Below are positions 24,146 to 34,187 of a stretch of 64,000 nt of DNA, piece after piece. Each line of letters starts with the position of its first letter. Within the stretch, counting starts at the first letter, position 1. Source of the DNA: Bacteroidota bacterium (GTDB lineage: Bacteria; Bacteroidota; Bacteroidia; B-17B0; Aurantibacillaceae); contig JAJNBG010000006.1 of the NCBI GenBank assembly GCA_021155905.1, positions 24,936 to 88,935 of the forward strand, written 5' to 3'. The notes beneath the pieces were generated by a model that searched no databases, had not been told where the DNA came from, and saw only the letters and a program-made list of their open reading frames with translations. Position numbers and translations under genes: made by a program.

Positions 24146-25576
24146 TTATGATTTATTTAACGCAAAATAAAATGTGGCACCCTCACCTACTTCACCTGTT
24201 GCCCATACCCGGCCACCGTGTTTAAATATGATGCGTTGCACAATTGCCAGGCCAACGCCGGTACCCTCGAATTCTTCGTCGGTGTGAAGTCGCTGGAATA
24301 TTCCAAACAACTTATTAACGAACCTCATGTCAAAACCAGCTCCATTATCTTTTACATAATAGATAATTTCATTCTCCTTTTCTTCAGAGCCGATTTCAAT
24401 AAATGTTTTCTTTTTAAACATCGAATATTTAATTGAATTTGAAATCAGGTTTAACCAAACCTGTTTCATTGCTACATTATCAGCCTTCACTGAAACCATT
24501 GGGCGAATATGAAACTTTATTTCGCGGGCTGGTTGCGAAAATTTTAGCTCTTCGCAAATAGCAGTCACCATATCATTCATTGATATATTGATCCTGACTA
24601 ATTCCTTTCGGCCCAGTCGGGAAAAAGTAAGGAGGTCATCAATGAGCTGACCCATTTTCTTTGAATTAATAATGATATTGTCCATTAGTCGGTTCGCCTC
24701 AAAATCCTGCTGTCCCTCCTTTAATTCTTTCAGCATGCGTGCATAGCCATGTATGGCCCGTAATGGGGCGCGCAAATCGTGAGATACGGAATACGAAAAA
24801 GATTCCAGTTCTTTATTGACTAATTCCAATTGTGTAGCACGCTCAAATTCTTCTTTATTCTGCGTTTCGAGTTCCTTATTTGCAAGAACCAGTTCAGAGG
24901 CACGTTTTTCTTTTTCCTTGTTACTTGATGCAAATTCCTCGTTGGTAATAATAAACTCCGCCGCACGTTTTTCTTTCTCGCTATTTTGAAATGCCAATTC
25001 TTTATTGGCGATAATGAGCTCCCCGGATCTTTTCTCTTTTTGCTCATTCTGGAATGCAAGCTCTTTGTTAGCAATAACTAGCTCATCAGCCCTCTTTTTC
25101 TTTTCGCCCTTTTGAAAAACAAGTTCCTTAGAATTTACCGTTTCAGAATTTCTTCGGGCAGTAATATCACGAACAATTTCAGAAAACCCTATGATATTCC
25201 TCTCTTCATCAACAAGGCCCGAAACAGTGATAGAAACAAAAAGCCTTTCACCACCTTTTTTACGGCGTAAAGGTTCATAGGACTCTACGCTTTCATTCTG
25301 ACTTATTCTTTCAAGTATCCTTTGTGATTCATTAATACATTCAGGTGGAATTATTAAAGAAACATGCTGACCAATGGCTTCTTCAGCGCTATATCCAAAT
25401 AATTTTTCACTACTATTATTCCAACTCATTATTATTCCGTCAATAGATTCGGTGAAAATCGCATCACCGGACGATTGCACGATGGCGGCCAGTTGCCGGA
25501 TATGCCAGTCATTTTGTAAACTTGCAGTCTTTTTTACAGGAGAATTAATTCTGTTCTTTTTTTCAATTAATGCCAT
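24146..25576 (-). CDS. PAS-domain histidine kinase with 21-residue coiled-coil repeats
   Basis: 476 residues from ATG 25576; the longer frame from 25615 adds 13 residues of no family character. PAS domain at ~20-135 ([33 protein letters not shown]). Then about four and a half tandem 21-residue units of form [21 protein letters not shown], three heptads each, forming a signalling coiled coil. HisKA H-box [18 protein letters not shown], HATPase with N box [12 protein letters not shown] and [12 protein letters not shown]. No membrane segments, so cytoplasmic. Partner receivers follow directly. Confidence 0.9.
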   Translation of the reverse strand: MALIEKKNRINSPVKKTASLQNDWHIRQLAAIVQSSGDAIFTESIDGIIMSWNNSSEKLFGYSAEEAIGQHVSLIIPPECINESQRILERISQNESVESYEPLRRKKGGERLFVSITVSGLVDEERNIIGFSEIVRDITARRNSETVNSKELVFQKGEKKKRADELVIANKELAFQNEQKEKRSGELIIANKELAFQNSEKEKRAAEFIITNEEFASSNKEKEKRASELVLANKELETQNKEEFERATQLELVNKELESFSYSVSHDLRAPLRAIHGYARMLKELKEGQQDFEANRLMDNIIINSKKMGQLIDDLLTFSRLGRKELVRINISMNDMVTAICEELKFSQPAREIKFHIRPMVSVKADNVAMKQVWLNLISNSIKYSMFKKKTFIEIGSEEKENEIIYYVKDNGAGFDMRFVNKLFGIFQRLHTDEEFEGTGVGLAIVQRIIFKHGGRVWATGEVGEGATFYFALNKS

Positions 25577-26125
25577 GCTAAGAATTTTATTTAAAAATAG
25601 TACCCGACGAACCAAAGAAATTTTCTTTGATTAGATTTTAAATTAAATAGAGCTAAAAAAATAGAAATAGCAGTAACTTCCTGCTATATGTTTTTACAAT
25701 AAAAAGTCTACCAACAGCAGTAAGAAGACATTTTGCGAGAAGCGCTCGAGTGGGCTATAAAGCTCAGAAAATTTTGCTTCACGAAAATTAATTGAACTAA
25801 TTTATGTAAAGGTAACGATTAATATAACGTAGTTTTCAAATATTATGTTAATTGAATTTCATTTTAAATACAAAAACATACAAAATATTTCAATGTGATT
25901 ATAATTGTTAAAAAAAAATCATACTGATAGATTTATTGATTACCTAAACGTTGGTAAGCTTGCGGAATTATATAAATTACATGAAACAAAAAAAACTTAC
26001 AGCAATTATCAGTTAATTCTGTAATTCTTAACCTTTCTTTCATAAATTTTCATGAGTCTATTAGTTCAATTTTGTGGGGTACTTCATTTACCTCGTGTGT
26101 TGTGGAGTTACTAAATTTATAAGCT
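25577..26125. other. Gene-free intergenic stretch
   Basis: About 550 bp of A+T-rich DNA between divergent genes. No ORF of note, no tRNA, and no convincing hairpin or repeat. It presumably carries the promoters of the PAS kinase and of the MEDS gene. Confidence 0.5.
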
Positions 26126-26782
26126 ATGGCAACAGAAACCCCAATTAACAACAACGTATGGAAACAAAGCGATGCAAATGTATTCTGGGGTGAAATTGCG
26201 CCTACTAACCATTTGGTGCAAATATATGAGAACGATGATGTCGTAATGGACGCGTTAGAGGGCTTTTCAGATAATGGATTGAAAGCAGGCGATGCCGTTA
26301 TTATTATTGCTACTAAAAAACGGCTGGATCTTTTAAATACAAGGCTCCTCACTTTAGGTTATGACCTGGATAAATTGATAACCACTCGGCAGTATATACC
26401 TTTGGATGCAAACGATACGTTAGCCATGTTCATGAAAGACGGATGGCCGGACGAGACTCTTTTTATAGAAACAGTCAACAACCTCATATCTTTGGCCCGC
26501 GGTAAAAATAACAGGAAGGTACGTGCCTATGGCGAAATGGTTGCTATTTTGTGGGAACAAGGGCACAATGGCGCAACGGTTCAACTCGAAACACTGTGGC
26601 ACAAATTCTGCGCATCAGAAACATTTCGTCTTTTCTGTGCATATCCTAAAAGCGGTTTCACGCAGGATCCAAAAACTTCAATTGAACATATCTGTTCAAC
26701 ACATACAATGATCGTTAATGGTTTTGAAAAATCCAAAACAGAGGTGTTTTATAAAAATTCACAAAGAAGAAAATCTGGTTGA
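26126..26782 (+). CDS. MEDS-domain (DcmR-like) sensory protein
   Basis: 218 residues, nearly all one MEDS domain: HLVQIYENDDVVMDALEGFSDNGLKAGDAVIIIATKKRLDLL, an ANDTLAMFMKDGWPDETLF segment, then VRAYGEMVAILWEQGHNGATVQLETLWHKF and a LFCAYP strand. MEDS domains fold like RecA/KaiC relatives and act as sensors in regulators such as DcmR. No kinase or DNA-binding domain is fused here, so it may work with the signalling proteins nearby. Monocistronic, convergent with the phosphatase gene at 26799. Confidence 0.8.
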   Translation: MATETPINNNVWKQSDANVFWGEIAPTNHLVQIYENDDVVMDALEGFSDNGLKAGDAVIIIATKKRLDLLNTRLLTLGYDLDKLITTRQYIPLDANDTLAMFMKDGWPDETLFIETVNNLISLARGKNNRKVRAYGEMVAILWEQGHNGATVQLETLWHKFCASETFRLFCAYPKSGFTQDPKTSIEHICSTHTMIVNGFEKSKTEVFYKNSQRRKSG

Positions 26783-26798
26783 TAGTTTTCTAAAAATA

Positions 26799-29048
26799 TT
26801 AAATAACTTTTACACCAATCAAACTCACGTCATCCACCTGCTCGTGGTTTCCTTTCCACTCATTAAAAGAGGTTTCCAGGTTTATTTTTTGAGTAGTCAT
26901 ATCCGCGATACTGTTCCTGATAATTGATTCAATCAAGGGTTTGTACTTTAATTTTTTTCCTTTTGGTCCGCCAAACTGATCCGCGTAACCATCCGTGCTT
27001 AAATAAATAATATCCCCTTTCTCCAATTGAATAGTGCTGCCTGAAAAAGGCACTTCCGTTTCCAGGTACAGTCCAATTGGCATTTTATCAGCTTTGTACT
27101 CCATGAGCTCTTTTCCTCTCAGTAACCATAACGGATTATTGGCTCCGGCAAACTCAAGCGTATTATCTATTTTGTTCCAAACACACAAAGATATATCCAT
27201 TCCATCTTTTTGCTGAGCACCACCTTTTTGCTCTAATGCATTGATTATTTTAGATCGCAGCTTGTTTAAAATCTCGCTGGCTTTAAAGATTTTATTCTCA
27301 ACAACAATCTCATTCAGGAAACTGTTTCCGAGCATGCTCATGAAACCTCCGGGCACGCCATGCCCGGTGCAATCGGCCAGGGCAAACACCGACCGGTTAT
27401 TGGGTGTGTTGTATGCCCAGTAAAAATCACCGCTCACAATGTCTTTGGGCTTGAATAAAATAAAATGCTCCCTGGAAACTTTGTTCCATACATCTTCACC
27501 GGTAAGTACGGCCATTTGAATGCGCCTGGCATAATTGATACTGTCTATAATTTCCTTTTGTTTTTCTTCAACAATCTCTTTCTGGTGAATGACTTCCTCA
27601 TTCTTTAACTCAACTTCCAGCTTTTGATTTTCGATGATCACATTGGATTTTTTAATCCGCCGGTAAGCTCCCAATACAATAATACCAATCACACCAAACA
27701 GAAAAACAATACCGACGAGCAACCACCGGATATTCTTCTGACGGTTCAGTTCGATCTCTTTGATTTCGGCATTTTTATTCAGAAGCTCAATTTCCTTTTC
27801 TTTTGCGAATAATCCCATTTCTACACCCACGTTCGCAACCAGCTGATTATTACTCTCCAGGTTCATAGAATCAGTGTTCTGCATGAGCTTCACAAGTGCC
27901 TCTGTCGCGCTCTTATAGTCTTTCATGGATATATACAGATCCGACAAGCTCGCATACATCTCCTTTAAATTTTTTCGGATTCCTATCTTCTCCACCAAAG
28001 GTTTGGCCTCCATGGCGTATGCTAATGCCTGCTTAAAATCTTTCTTTTGAGTATAAGCATCTGCTATAGTCAGCAGGGTGTTATAATACAAAACGGTGTC
28101 TTCTTCTTTCTTTGCAATTCTTAAGCTTTTAAAAGAAGATAATAAGGCCAGATCGGGCTGATGAACTGATAAGCATTCCATTGCAAAGTTATTATAAACT
28201 TTGGCCATGGATAAACTGTCCTGCAACTTCGCATATACTTCTACCGCTTCCTGATAGTACTGAGATGCTTTTTCATGGTCACCGGACGCGCGGTAATAGG
28301 TGGCCAGGTTACTTTTTACGGCAGCTTCCTGTTGATAGTCTTTTTGCTTTTGAACCAACTCCAAAGCTTTTAATCCATTTTTGATTGCCTCCTTAATATT
28401 CCCCTGTTCTTCCTGTAAGGTGGCCAGGGTAGAATATAAAAAAGTTTCCTGGTGTTCGTCTTTCAAAACTTTATTAATGGCGAAGGCCCTGTTTAATACT
28501 TCAACTGCTTTTTTTGGAAAGCCGGAAGTCCCGTACATGGCCGCGAGGTTAGTAGCTACCACCAGTTCCAGTTTTTTGTCGCCTGATTCTTCCGCTGTTT
28601 TCAAGGCCTCGTTATACATGGCAGCTGCTTCCGGCACATTTCCTTCCTGGTTATACACATTGGCAATGTTCTGTAACACAGCAGCAATCTTGGTTTTACG
28701 ATTTTGCTTTTTACGAATCTTAAGGGATTGGTTCAAAAAATAGTACGCAGAATCATACATCGACAAAGCACGGTAATTATTTCCCTTCATACTGAGAGCC
28801 GACGCTACCCCACTTTCGTAACCAATTTTGCGGGATAAGGCAATCGCTTCATCACAATGACTGAGTGATTTTCTGAAATCATAAAAGGAATATTCCCAGG
28901 CAAGATCAAGCACGAGTTCGACTTTTACAGAATCATTTTTGGAATAGGATTTTAATTTATGCCTGATGCCATCAATCACTTCTCCTTCCTGTGAAAACAG
29001 CGGTCCACAGAAAAAATAAAAAACGACTATCAACAAAAAATGTTTCAC
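26799..29048 (-). CDS. TPR-SpoIIE family protein phosphatase
   Basis: 749 residues. Signal peptide (MKHFLLIVVFYFFCGPLFS), about eight TPRs at ~30-400, one TM helix at ~440-462 (WLLVGIVFLFGVIGIIVLGAY), a coiled coil, then a SpoIIE/PP2C phosphatase (FKPKDIVSGDFYWAY, ADCTGHGVPGGFMSMLG, EYKADKMPIG, STDGYADQFGG, DDVSLIGVKV) whose D residues bind metal. Topology implies a periplasmic TPR sensor controlling a cytoplasmic Ser/Thr phosphatase, probably acting on an anti-sigma antagonist or similar target. It starts 6 bp after radA, so it is likely co-transcribed with it. Similar in plan to the protein at 45054. Confidence 0.88.
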   Translation of the reverse strand: MKHFLLIVVFYFFCGPLFSQEGEVIDGIRHKLKSYSKNDSVKVELVLDLAWEYSFYDFRKSLSHCDEAIALSRKIGYESGVASALSMKGNNYRALSMYDSAYYFLNQSLKIRKKQNRKTKIAAVLQNIANVYNQEGNVPEAAAMYNEALKTAEESGDKKLELVVATNLAAMYGTSGFPKKAVEVLNRAFAINKVLKDEHQETFLYSTLATLQEEQGNIKEAIKNGLKALELVQKQKDYQQEAAVKSNLATYYRASGDHEKASQYYQEAVEVYAKLQDSLSMAKVYNNFAMECLSVHQPDLALLSSFKSLRIAKKEEDTVLYYNTLLTIADAYTQKKDFKQALAYAMEAKPLVEKIGIRKNLKEMYASLSDLYISMKDYKSATEALVKLMQNTDSMNLESNNQLVANVGVEMGLFAKEKEIELLNKNAEIKEIELNRQKNIRWLLVGIVFLFGVIGIIVLGAYRRIKKSNVIIENQKLEVELKNEEVIHQKEIVEEKQKEIIDSINYARRIQMAVLTGEDVWNKVSREHFILFKPKDIVSGDFYWAYNTPNNRSVFALADCTGHGVPGGFMSMLGNSFLNEIVVENKIFKASEILNKLRSKIINALEQKGGAQQKDGMDISLCVWNKIDNTLEFAGANNPLWLLRGKELMEYKADKMPIGLYLETEVPFSGSTIQLEKGDIIYLSTDGYADQFGGPKGKKLKYKPLIESIIRNSIADMTTQKINLETSFNEWKGNHEQVDDVSLIGVKVI

Positions 29049-29054
29049 AATACA

Positions 29055-30437
29055 TTACCCAAACAGGCTGCTGAACACTTCCTCCATTTTCGTCACAGCA
29101 ATAATCTCAATTTTATAATGTTTGATATCCAGTCCTTTTAGGTTATATGAAGATATATAAATTTTTTCAAATCCCAGTTTCTGTGCTTCAGAGATCCGCT
29201 GCTCAATCCTGCTCACAGGGCGAATCTCACCCGTTAGTCCAACTTCTGCTGCAAAACAGATATTTTGCGGAATGGGAAGGTCTTCGTTGCTGGATAGTAC
29301 ACCACAAACCAAAGCCAGATCAATCCCGGGATCTTCAACTTTAATACCACCGGCGATATTAATGAACACGTCTTTTGCTCCTAAACGAAACCCGCACCGT
29401 TTTTCAAGAACAGCAAGCAACATCGATAAACGCCTTAAATCAAAACCTGTGGAAGACCGCTGAGGCGTACCATAAGCGGCACTACTCACCAAAGCCTGGG
29501 TTTCAATTAATAAGGGGCGGTTACCTTCCAGCGTTGCAGCAATCGCCACCCCACTCGTGGCATCTTTCCGGTTGGTAATTAAGATCTCCGAAGGGTTTAG
29601 TACTTCTTTCAATCCATCACCATTCATTTCATAAATACCCATTTCATTGGTACTCCCAAAACGGTTTTTGGTGGCGCGTAACAAACGGTAAATATGATTA
29701 CGATCTCCTTCAAACTGCAATACAGTATCCACCATGTGCTCCAATACTTTCGGACCTGCCAGGCTTCCCTCTTTTGTAATATGTCCGATCATGAAAACCG
29801 GCACATTGGTTTCCTTCGCAAAGCGCAAAAATTCAGCGGCGCATTCACGCACCTGGCTCACACTTCCGGGGCTGCTTTCAATATAACTCGTATGAATGGT
29901 TTGAATCGAATCAATGATCACCAATTGAGGCTGCACTTTTTCGATCTGCGCGAAAATGTTCTGCGTATTGGTTTCCTGAAGAATAAAACAACTCTCGGTA
30001 GTCATTCCAATCCTCTCTGCGCGCATTTTTATCTGCTGTTCGCTCTCTTCACCGCTTACATATAACACTTTTAAATTCTTTAAACGCAAAGCCAGCTGCA
30101 ACATCAGGGTTGATTTTCCAATACCGGGTTCCCCGCCAAATAATACCAGGCTTCCGGGAACAACGCCTCCACCCAACACCCGTGCCAATTCCTGTCCCGG
30201 CACCTGGATCCGCGGATACTCCGCTAAACCGATCTCCTGTAAAAGAATGGGTTTATTTGATTGGTTTTTATCGTTCTTGTTCGCAGAAAATAGTTGCAAA
30301 CGATCGTTCTTGGTTTCTTTATGAACGATCTCTTCCACTAATGTATTCCATTCGCCGCAGCTATTGCAACGTCCGGCCCATTTCGCTGCCTGGGTGCCGC
30401 AACTCTGACAGAAGTAAGTTGTTTTTGTTTTTGCCAC
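29055..30437 (-). CDS. radA: DNA repair protein RadA
   Basis: 460 residues from GTG 30437 (MAKTKTTYFCQSCG). Zinc finger C10-C13-C24-C27, Walker A GGEPGIGKSTLM, the RadA KNRFG motif and a C-terminal Lon-like domain (GIDLALVCGVLSS, AEVGLTGEIRPV). RadA is a DnaB-like hexameric helicase that promotes branch migration in recombination. The longer frame from 30479 would run through the -7 element at 30456-30463, so the GTG start is preferred. Headed by the palindrome shared with the SRAP operon; the SpoIIE phosphatase follows by 6 bp. Confidence 0.95.
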   Translation of the reverse strand: MAKTKTTYFCQSCGTQAAKWAGRCNSCGEWNTLVEEIVHKETKNDRLQLFSANKNDKNQSNKPILLQEIGLAEYPRIQVPGQELARVLGGGVVPGSLVLFGGEPGIGKSTLMLQLALRLKNLKVLYVSGEESEQQIKMRAERIGMTTESCFILQETNTQNIFAQIEKVQPQLVIIDSIQTIHTSYIESSPGSVSQVRECAAEFLRFAKETNVPVFMIGHITKEGSLAGPKVLEHMVDTVLQFEGDRNHIYRLLRATKNRFGSTNEMGIYEMNGDGLKEVLNPSEILITNRKDATSGVAIAATLEGNRPLLIETQALVSSAAYGTPQRSSTGFDLRRLSMLLAVLEKRCGFRLGAKDVFINIAGGIKVEDPGIDLALVCGVLSSNEDLPIPQNICFAAEVGLTGEIRPVSRIEQRISEAQKLGFEKIYISSYNLKGLDIKHYKIEIIAVTKMEEVFSSLFG

Positions 30438-30455
30438 TGTAGTAATTTTATGAAT

Positions 30456-30502
30456 CAAAATTACACTATGTTGTAGCAATTGCTTGCTACAAATTGTAGC
30501 TA
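30456..30502 (-). promoter_or_regulatory. radA promoter with palindromic operators
   Basis: On the minus strand TAATTTTG (30463-30456) is a clear -7. TTGCTACAAATTGTAGCTA (30484-30502) has the GCTACA...TGTAGC palindrome; its centre is 31 bp from the -7. An overlapping palindrome, TTGTAGCA (30471-30478) / TGCTACAA (30485-30492), uses the same half-site, so the region carries three half-sites. Confidence 0.65.
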
Positions 30503-30524
30503 TTTAATAACATTTGAAAAACCC

Positions 30525-31532
30525 TTAAGCTAACTTAAAGGTGCTTTTTGTTCCAATGTTCTCGAAATTTTCTTCGAGCCAGGCGTTACAGGACTTATAC
30601 CCGAGGTCTTTCAGATACATCATGAAGTCCCAGCTTGTATTGAGCTTAGAGGATAAATTCAATTCACTTAATTCCGCATCGGCACTGATATTATGCAGAA
30701 AGATTGGTTTTAAAGCACCGTCCAGGGTAATGCCTTTGCCAACCAGTTCCTGTTTGAACTGGATCAGCTTCAATTCTAATAATAAGGAAGAATTGAAGCT
30801 CAATTCATTGACACGATCCCTGATCTCTTCAATTTTATCGGGTACGGTTTTAATGTTTTTAGGATTTATCTGGATCAGTAAAATATCATCGGTGTCTTCG
30901 GTATGATCAATTAATGGTTGAATCAATGGATTACCACTGTATCCTCCATCCCAGTAAAATTCTCCGTCAATTTCTACCGCTTCATACATATAAGGCAAAC
31001 AAGCTGATGCTAAAATAGCCTTCGCCGTAATTTCCTTATGGCCAAAAATTCTGGCTTCACAGGTTTTTACGTTGGTAGCACACACGAATAATTTTGGTGG
31101 ATTTAATTTATGCAGTTCATCAAAATTAATCACCTCATTCAATATTTTTTCCAACGGATTATATTGCATTGGGTTCATCTGCTTTGGTGTAAAATTTTCC
31201 GTGCTCATGCTGAACAATTTATAACTCGGAGAAAAGTCCATGTTGCCCGGGCTCATCATTTTATCAAACCAGCTTGGTTGCAACGGAGATAATTTTCCTG
31301 CTTCTGAGATTTTATGCCAGAACTTCACCAGGGTATGTTTGGCTAAATTCCTTCCGCCCTTTTTTAAACCGTAAATAGTACATACGCCATTCATTGCTCC
31401 TGCACTGGTTCCGCAAACACCGTCAATCTCTATGCGATCATCATCCAACAACCTGTCAATCACTCCCCATGTATAAGCACCATGTGCGCCTCCGCCCTGA
31501 AGCGCTAAATCAATTCTTTTCACCTTTGACAT
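30525..31532 (-). CDS. Patatin-like phospholipase
   Basis: 335 residues from ATG 31532, chosen because AAAGGAAGA lies just upstream. Oxyanion motif GGGAHG (13-18), nucleophile elbow GTSAG with S43, and the partner Asp in WDGGYSGNP complete a Ser-Asp dyad. No signal peptide or membrane helix, so a cytoplasmic lipid acyl hydrolase, probably on phospholipids or lipid droplets of unknown identity. Single gene between radA and dnaX. Confidence 0.88.
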   Translation of the reverse strand: MSKVKRIDLALQGGGAHGAYTWGVIDRLLDDDRIEIDGVCGTSAGAMNGVCTIYGLKKGGRNLAKHTLVKFWHKISEAGKLSPLQPSWFDKMMSPGNMDFSPSYKLFSMSTENFTPKQMNPMQYNPLEKILNEVINFDELHKLNPPKLFVCATNVKTCEARIFGHKEITAKAILASACLPYMYEAVEIDGEFYWDGGYSGNPLIQPLIDHTEDTDDILLIQINPKNIKTVPDKIEEIRDRVNELSFNSSLLLELKLIQFKQELVGKGITLDGALKPIFLHNISADAELSELNLSSKLNTSWDFMMYLKDLGYKSCNAWLEENFENIGTKSTFKLA

Positions 31533-31666
31533 AAATTCTTCCTTTAATAAAAACTGTTTACCAAACTTACACAAAAAATGAATAAGAATTATCTGTCAGA
31601 ATAAAAACAATTATGATGTAAGAAAAACGGGAAACCTGTAATGGTTTAGAATAAGGAAATCAAAAT

Positions 31667-33379
31667 TTAGTATTCGATATCCAGGTCAAAACGTTTTTTA
31701 AGCTCCAATAGCGCAGGATTTTTTTCGGCCATTAACTTAAACTTATCGGCAGGTTTATAGGCTTTTATTTCGCCGACAATTTCAGAAACCTTGATTTCCA
31801 GTTGAAGTTGCCTGTTACTGGCCAGTTTACGAAGATCATCCAGCATATCCTGTTTGATCCCCACAAGCATTTCTTTCTGAACCTCATTATTCAGTTCGAT
31901 CAAAATGGTTTTATCTACCAACGTAATTTTGCTGGAAGTAAGCGTGGCATATAATTGCTTATTGCCATTTTTATTTTTTTCCTCTGCAAATTGTTTCACT
32001 GCAGCCATTGCGCGATCAGTCGTCAGTTCAACATCAAAGCTTTCCTGCGGATCGTTTAACACGTTAGCTTCCACGGCAATGGTTTGATTGTGTTGTGCAT
32101 TATTCTGCAACATGAACTGGGATTTAATTTTCAGTTCTGTAAAGCCTACCACAGGCTTACTGCTTGTCTGAACAACAGGTTGGGCTGAAAATTTTGCAGG
32201 GGTAACGGCTTGTTCTAATGCTTTAGGAGCGGACTGGGTTCCGAATTCCGGGTTTAACTCATTTTTTTTTTCCGCATCCTGCGATGCGGTATTCAAATAA
32301 CTGATCTGCATCAGTGCCATTTCTACCTGCAAGCGTTGATTCTTAGCAGCCTTATAATGAATGTCACATTTATTAATGACCGCCAGTGACTTTAATAAAA
32401 AAGGTATGGGGCATAATTGTGCCTGTTGGGCAAATCGCTGTTTTAATGACTCGCTGGCCTCCAGCAACTGAACAGTGAACTGATCTTTGCTAACTAATAA
32501 ATTCCTTAAATGCTCTCCAAATCCTATGATAAAATTATGACCGTCAAATCCTTGTTTGAGGATCTCATCAAAGGTCACCATGACTTCAGGTAAACGTCCG
32601 TTTAAAGCAGCGTCCGTGAGTTTAAAATAATATTCATAATCCAGAACATGCAAATTCTCAACGACAGCTTTATAAGTCAAATGGTTTCCTGTAAAGGTTA
32701 CCATCTGGTCAAAAATAGAACAGGCATCACGCAAACCTCCATCCGCTTTTTGCGAAATGATCTGCAAGGCTTCAGGCTCAAACGTGATTTGTTCCGTGTT
32801 GGCGATATGAACCAATTGCTCGGTGATATCTTCTGTTTTGATACGATTGAAACTAAATACCTGGCAACGTGATAAAATCGTTGGAATGATTTTATGTTTT
32901 TCTGTTGTGGCCAAAATGAACTTCGCATGTTTCGGCGGCTCCTCCAATGTTTTCAAAAAAGCATTAAAAGCCGCGTTCGACAACATGTGAACCTCGTCAA
33001 TCACATATACTTTGTAATCGCCTAACTGTGGCGCAAAACGAACCTGATCAACTAAATTACGAATATCCTCTACAGAGTTATTGGATGCCGCATCCAATTC
33101 ATATACGTTTAGAGACGCGCCTGAATTAAATGACAAACAGGATTCGCAGGCATCGCAGGCTTCACCGTCAGAAGTTAAATTAGTACAGTTAATTGTTTTA
33201 GCAAAAATCCTTGCGCAGGTTGTTTTACCAACACCACGTGGCCCACAGAATAAATAAGCCTGAGCAATTTTTCCGTTTTTAATGGCTTGTTTTAAAGTAT
33301 TGGTTATATGGCCCTGACCAACAACTGTGTTAAAGTGTTGAGGGCGATACTTCCGGGCCGATACAATAAAATCATCCAT
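31667..33379 (-). CDS. dnaX: DNA polymerase III subunit gamma/tau
   Basis: 570 residues. Walker A CGPRGVGKTTCARI (~45), zinc-binding Cys cluster (NCTN...CDACESC), Walker B YVIDEVHML and SRC arginine-finger motif LSRCQVFSF. This is the clamp-loader ATPase that loads the beta clamp. After ~370 residues of conserved domains, a long linker and a variable tau-like C-terminus (KLMAEKNPALLELKKRFDLDIEY) follow. No slippery A-run for programmed frameshifting stands out. Confidence 0.95.
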   Translation of the reverse strand: MDDFIVSARKYRPQHFNTVVGQGHITNTLKQAIKNGKIAQAYLFCGPRGVGKTTCARIFAKTINCTNLTSDGEACDACESCLSFNSGASLNVYELDAASNNSVEDIRNLVDQVRFAPQLGDYKVYVIDEVHMLSNAAFNAFLKTLEEPPKHAKFILATTEKHKIIPTILSRCQVFSFNRIKTEDITEQLVHIANTEQITFEPEALQIISQKADGGLRDACSIFDQMVTFTGNHLTYKAVVENLHVLDYEYYFKLTDAALNGRLPEVMVTFDEILKQGFDGHNFIIGFGEHLRNLLVSKDQFTVQLLEASESLKQRFAQQAQLCPIPFLLKSLAVINKCDIHYKAAKNQRLQVEMALMQISYLNTASQDAEKKNELNPEFGTQSAPKALEQAVTPAKFSAQPVVQTSSKPVVGFTELKIKSQFMLQNNAQHNQTIAVEANVLNDPQESFDVELTTDRAMAAVKQFAEEKNKNGNKQLYATLTSSKITLVDKTILIELNNEVQKEMLVGIKQDMLDDLRKLASNRQLQLEIKVSEIVGEIKAYKPADKFKLMAEKNPALLELKKRFDLDIEY

Positions 33380-33454
33380 GATTAAGAGGTATAAAGTTAA
33401 CTTTATTATCCCTATAAAAAAGGTTAAATTATTAACTGAATGTGAATAAGTATA

Positions 33455-33462
33455 TATATTTG
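33455..33462 (+). promoter_or_regulatory. -7 promoter element
   Basis: TATATTTG fits the consensus exactly, 24 bp before the CTG codon at 33486. Confidence 0.55.
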
Positions 33463-33485
33463 ATTTAACCTAAAATACTGCTGTT

Positions 33486-34184
33486 CTGAAACTAATTACC
33501 CATATATTTCTTGGCTTATTGCTATTAACCGGTTCACGAAGCCTTGGCCAAACTATTATCAAAGGAACTGTAACTGAACCAGATAGCATCACTCCGATGC
33601 CATTTGTGTATGTCATTAATGCCAAAACCGGCCAGGGACAGATGAGTGACGGGAACGGAAAATTTACAGTGGTGGCTGAAGACAAGGATTCCATTATTTT
33701 TTCATTTGTAGGATACGTCCGGTTAAAAATTCCGGCTTACAAATTAAATAAAGGATTTTACAAAGAAAGTAAAGTGGTAATGATTGAGACCGCTTACAAA
33801 CTGAACCAGGTGATGGTGAGTGATTTTAAACTGAAGCCATACGAAAAAGACTACATGAAGCGGGTGATCCAGGGATCCAAAACATCAGTCGTCAATGCCA
33901 TGGAAAGTCCGATTTCGGCTCTATACATGCAATTCAGTCAGAAAGGAAAAGAACAGCGCAAACTGGCTAAAATCTTTGAAGAAATATTTATTCAGGAAGA
34001 GGTTGCCAAGAAATTTAACGCGGAAACACTTCGAAAATTAACAGGTGATGAAAAGATTGATTTCGAGAAATTCAGAAAATACTGTTACTATTTAAGCAAC
34101 GACTTTATTGTTAATCATGACGGTTATGAATTGTATTACCGAATCATGGATTGCTATTACCGCTGGAAAGAAGAGAAAAGGTAA
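33486..34184 (+). CDS. Exported carboxypeptidase-D regulatory-like protein
   Basis: About 232 residues. The only ATG/GTG/TTG start in frame is TTG 33519, which gives a truncated signal peptide. Reading from CTG 33486 gives MKLITHIFLGLLLLTGSRSLGQ, a normal signal peptide. Mature part: a CarboxypepD_reg-like beta-sandwich (IIKGTVTEPDSITPMPFVYVINAKTGQGQMSDGNGKFTVVAEDKDSIIFSFVGY) and a helical C-terminal region. Likely periplasmic. An upstream -7 element at 33455-33462 supports the longer form. Either a rare CTG start or an unseen sequence error. Confidence 0.7.
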   Translation: MKLITHIFLGLLLLTGSRSLGQTIIKGTVTEPDSITPMPFVYVINAKTGQGQMSDGNGKFTVVAEDKDSIIFSFVGYVRLKIPAYKLNKGFYKESKVVMIETAYKLNQVMVSDFKLKPYEKDYMKRVIQGSKTSVVNAMESPISALYMQFSQKGKEQRKLAKIFEEIFIQEEVAKKFNAETLRKLTGDEKIDFEKFRKYCYYLSNDFIVNHDGYELYYRIMDCYYRWKEEKR

Positions 34185-34187
34185 AAC

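Noticed and set aside
25577..26125. Possible small RNA or riboswitch in the long gap
   Set aside because: No stable hairpin series, terminator or known riboswitch core could be seen by eye.
29147..30442. Plus-strand frames opposite radA
   Set aside because: radA is unambiguous by zinc finger, Walker A and KNRFG, and the opposite frames have no plausible start signals.
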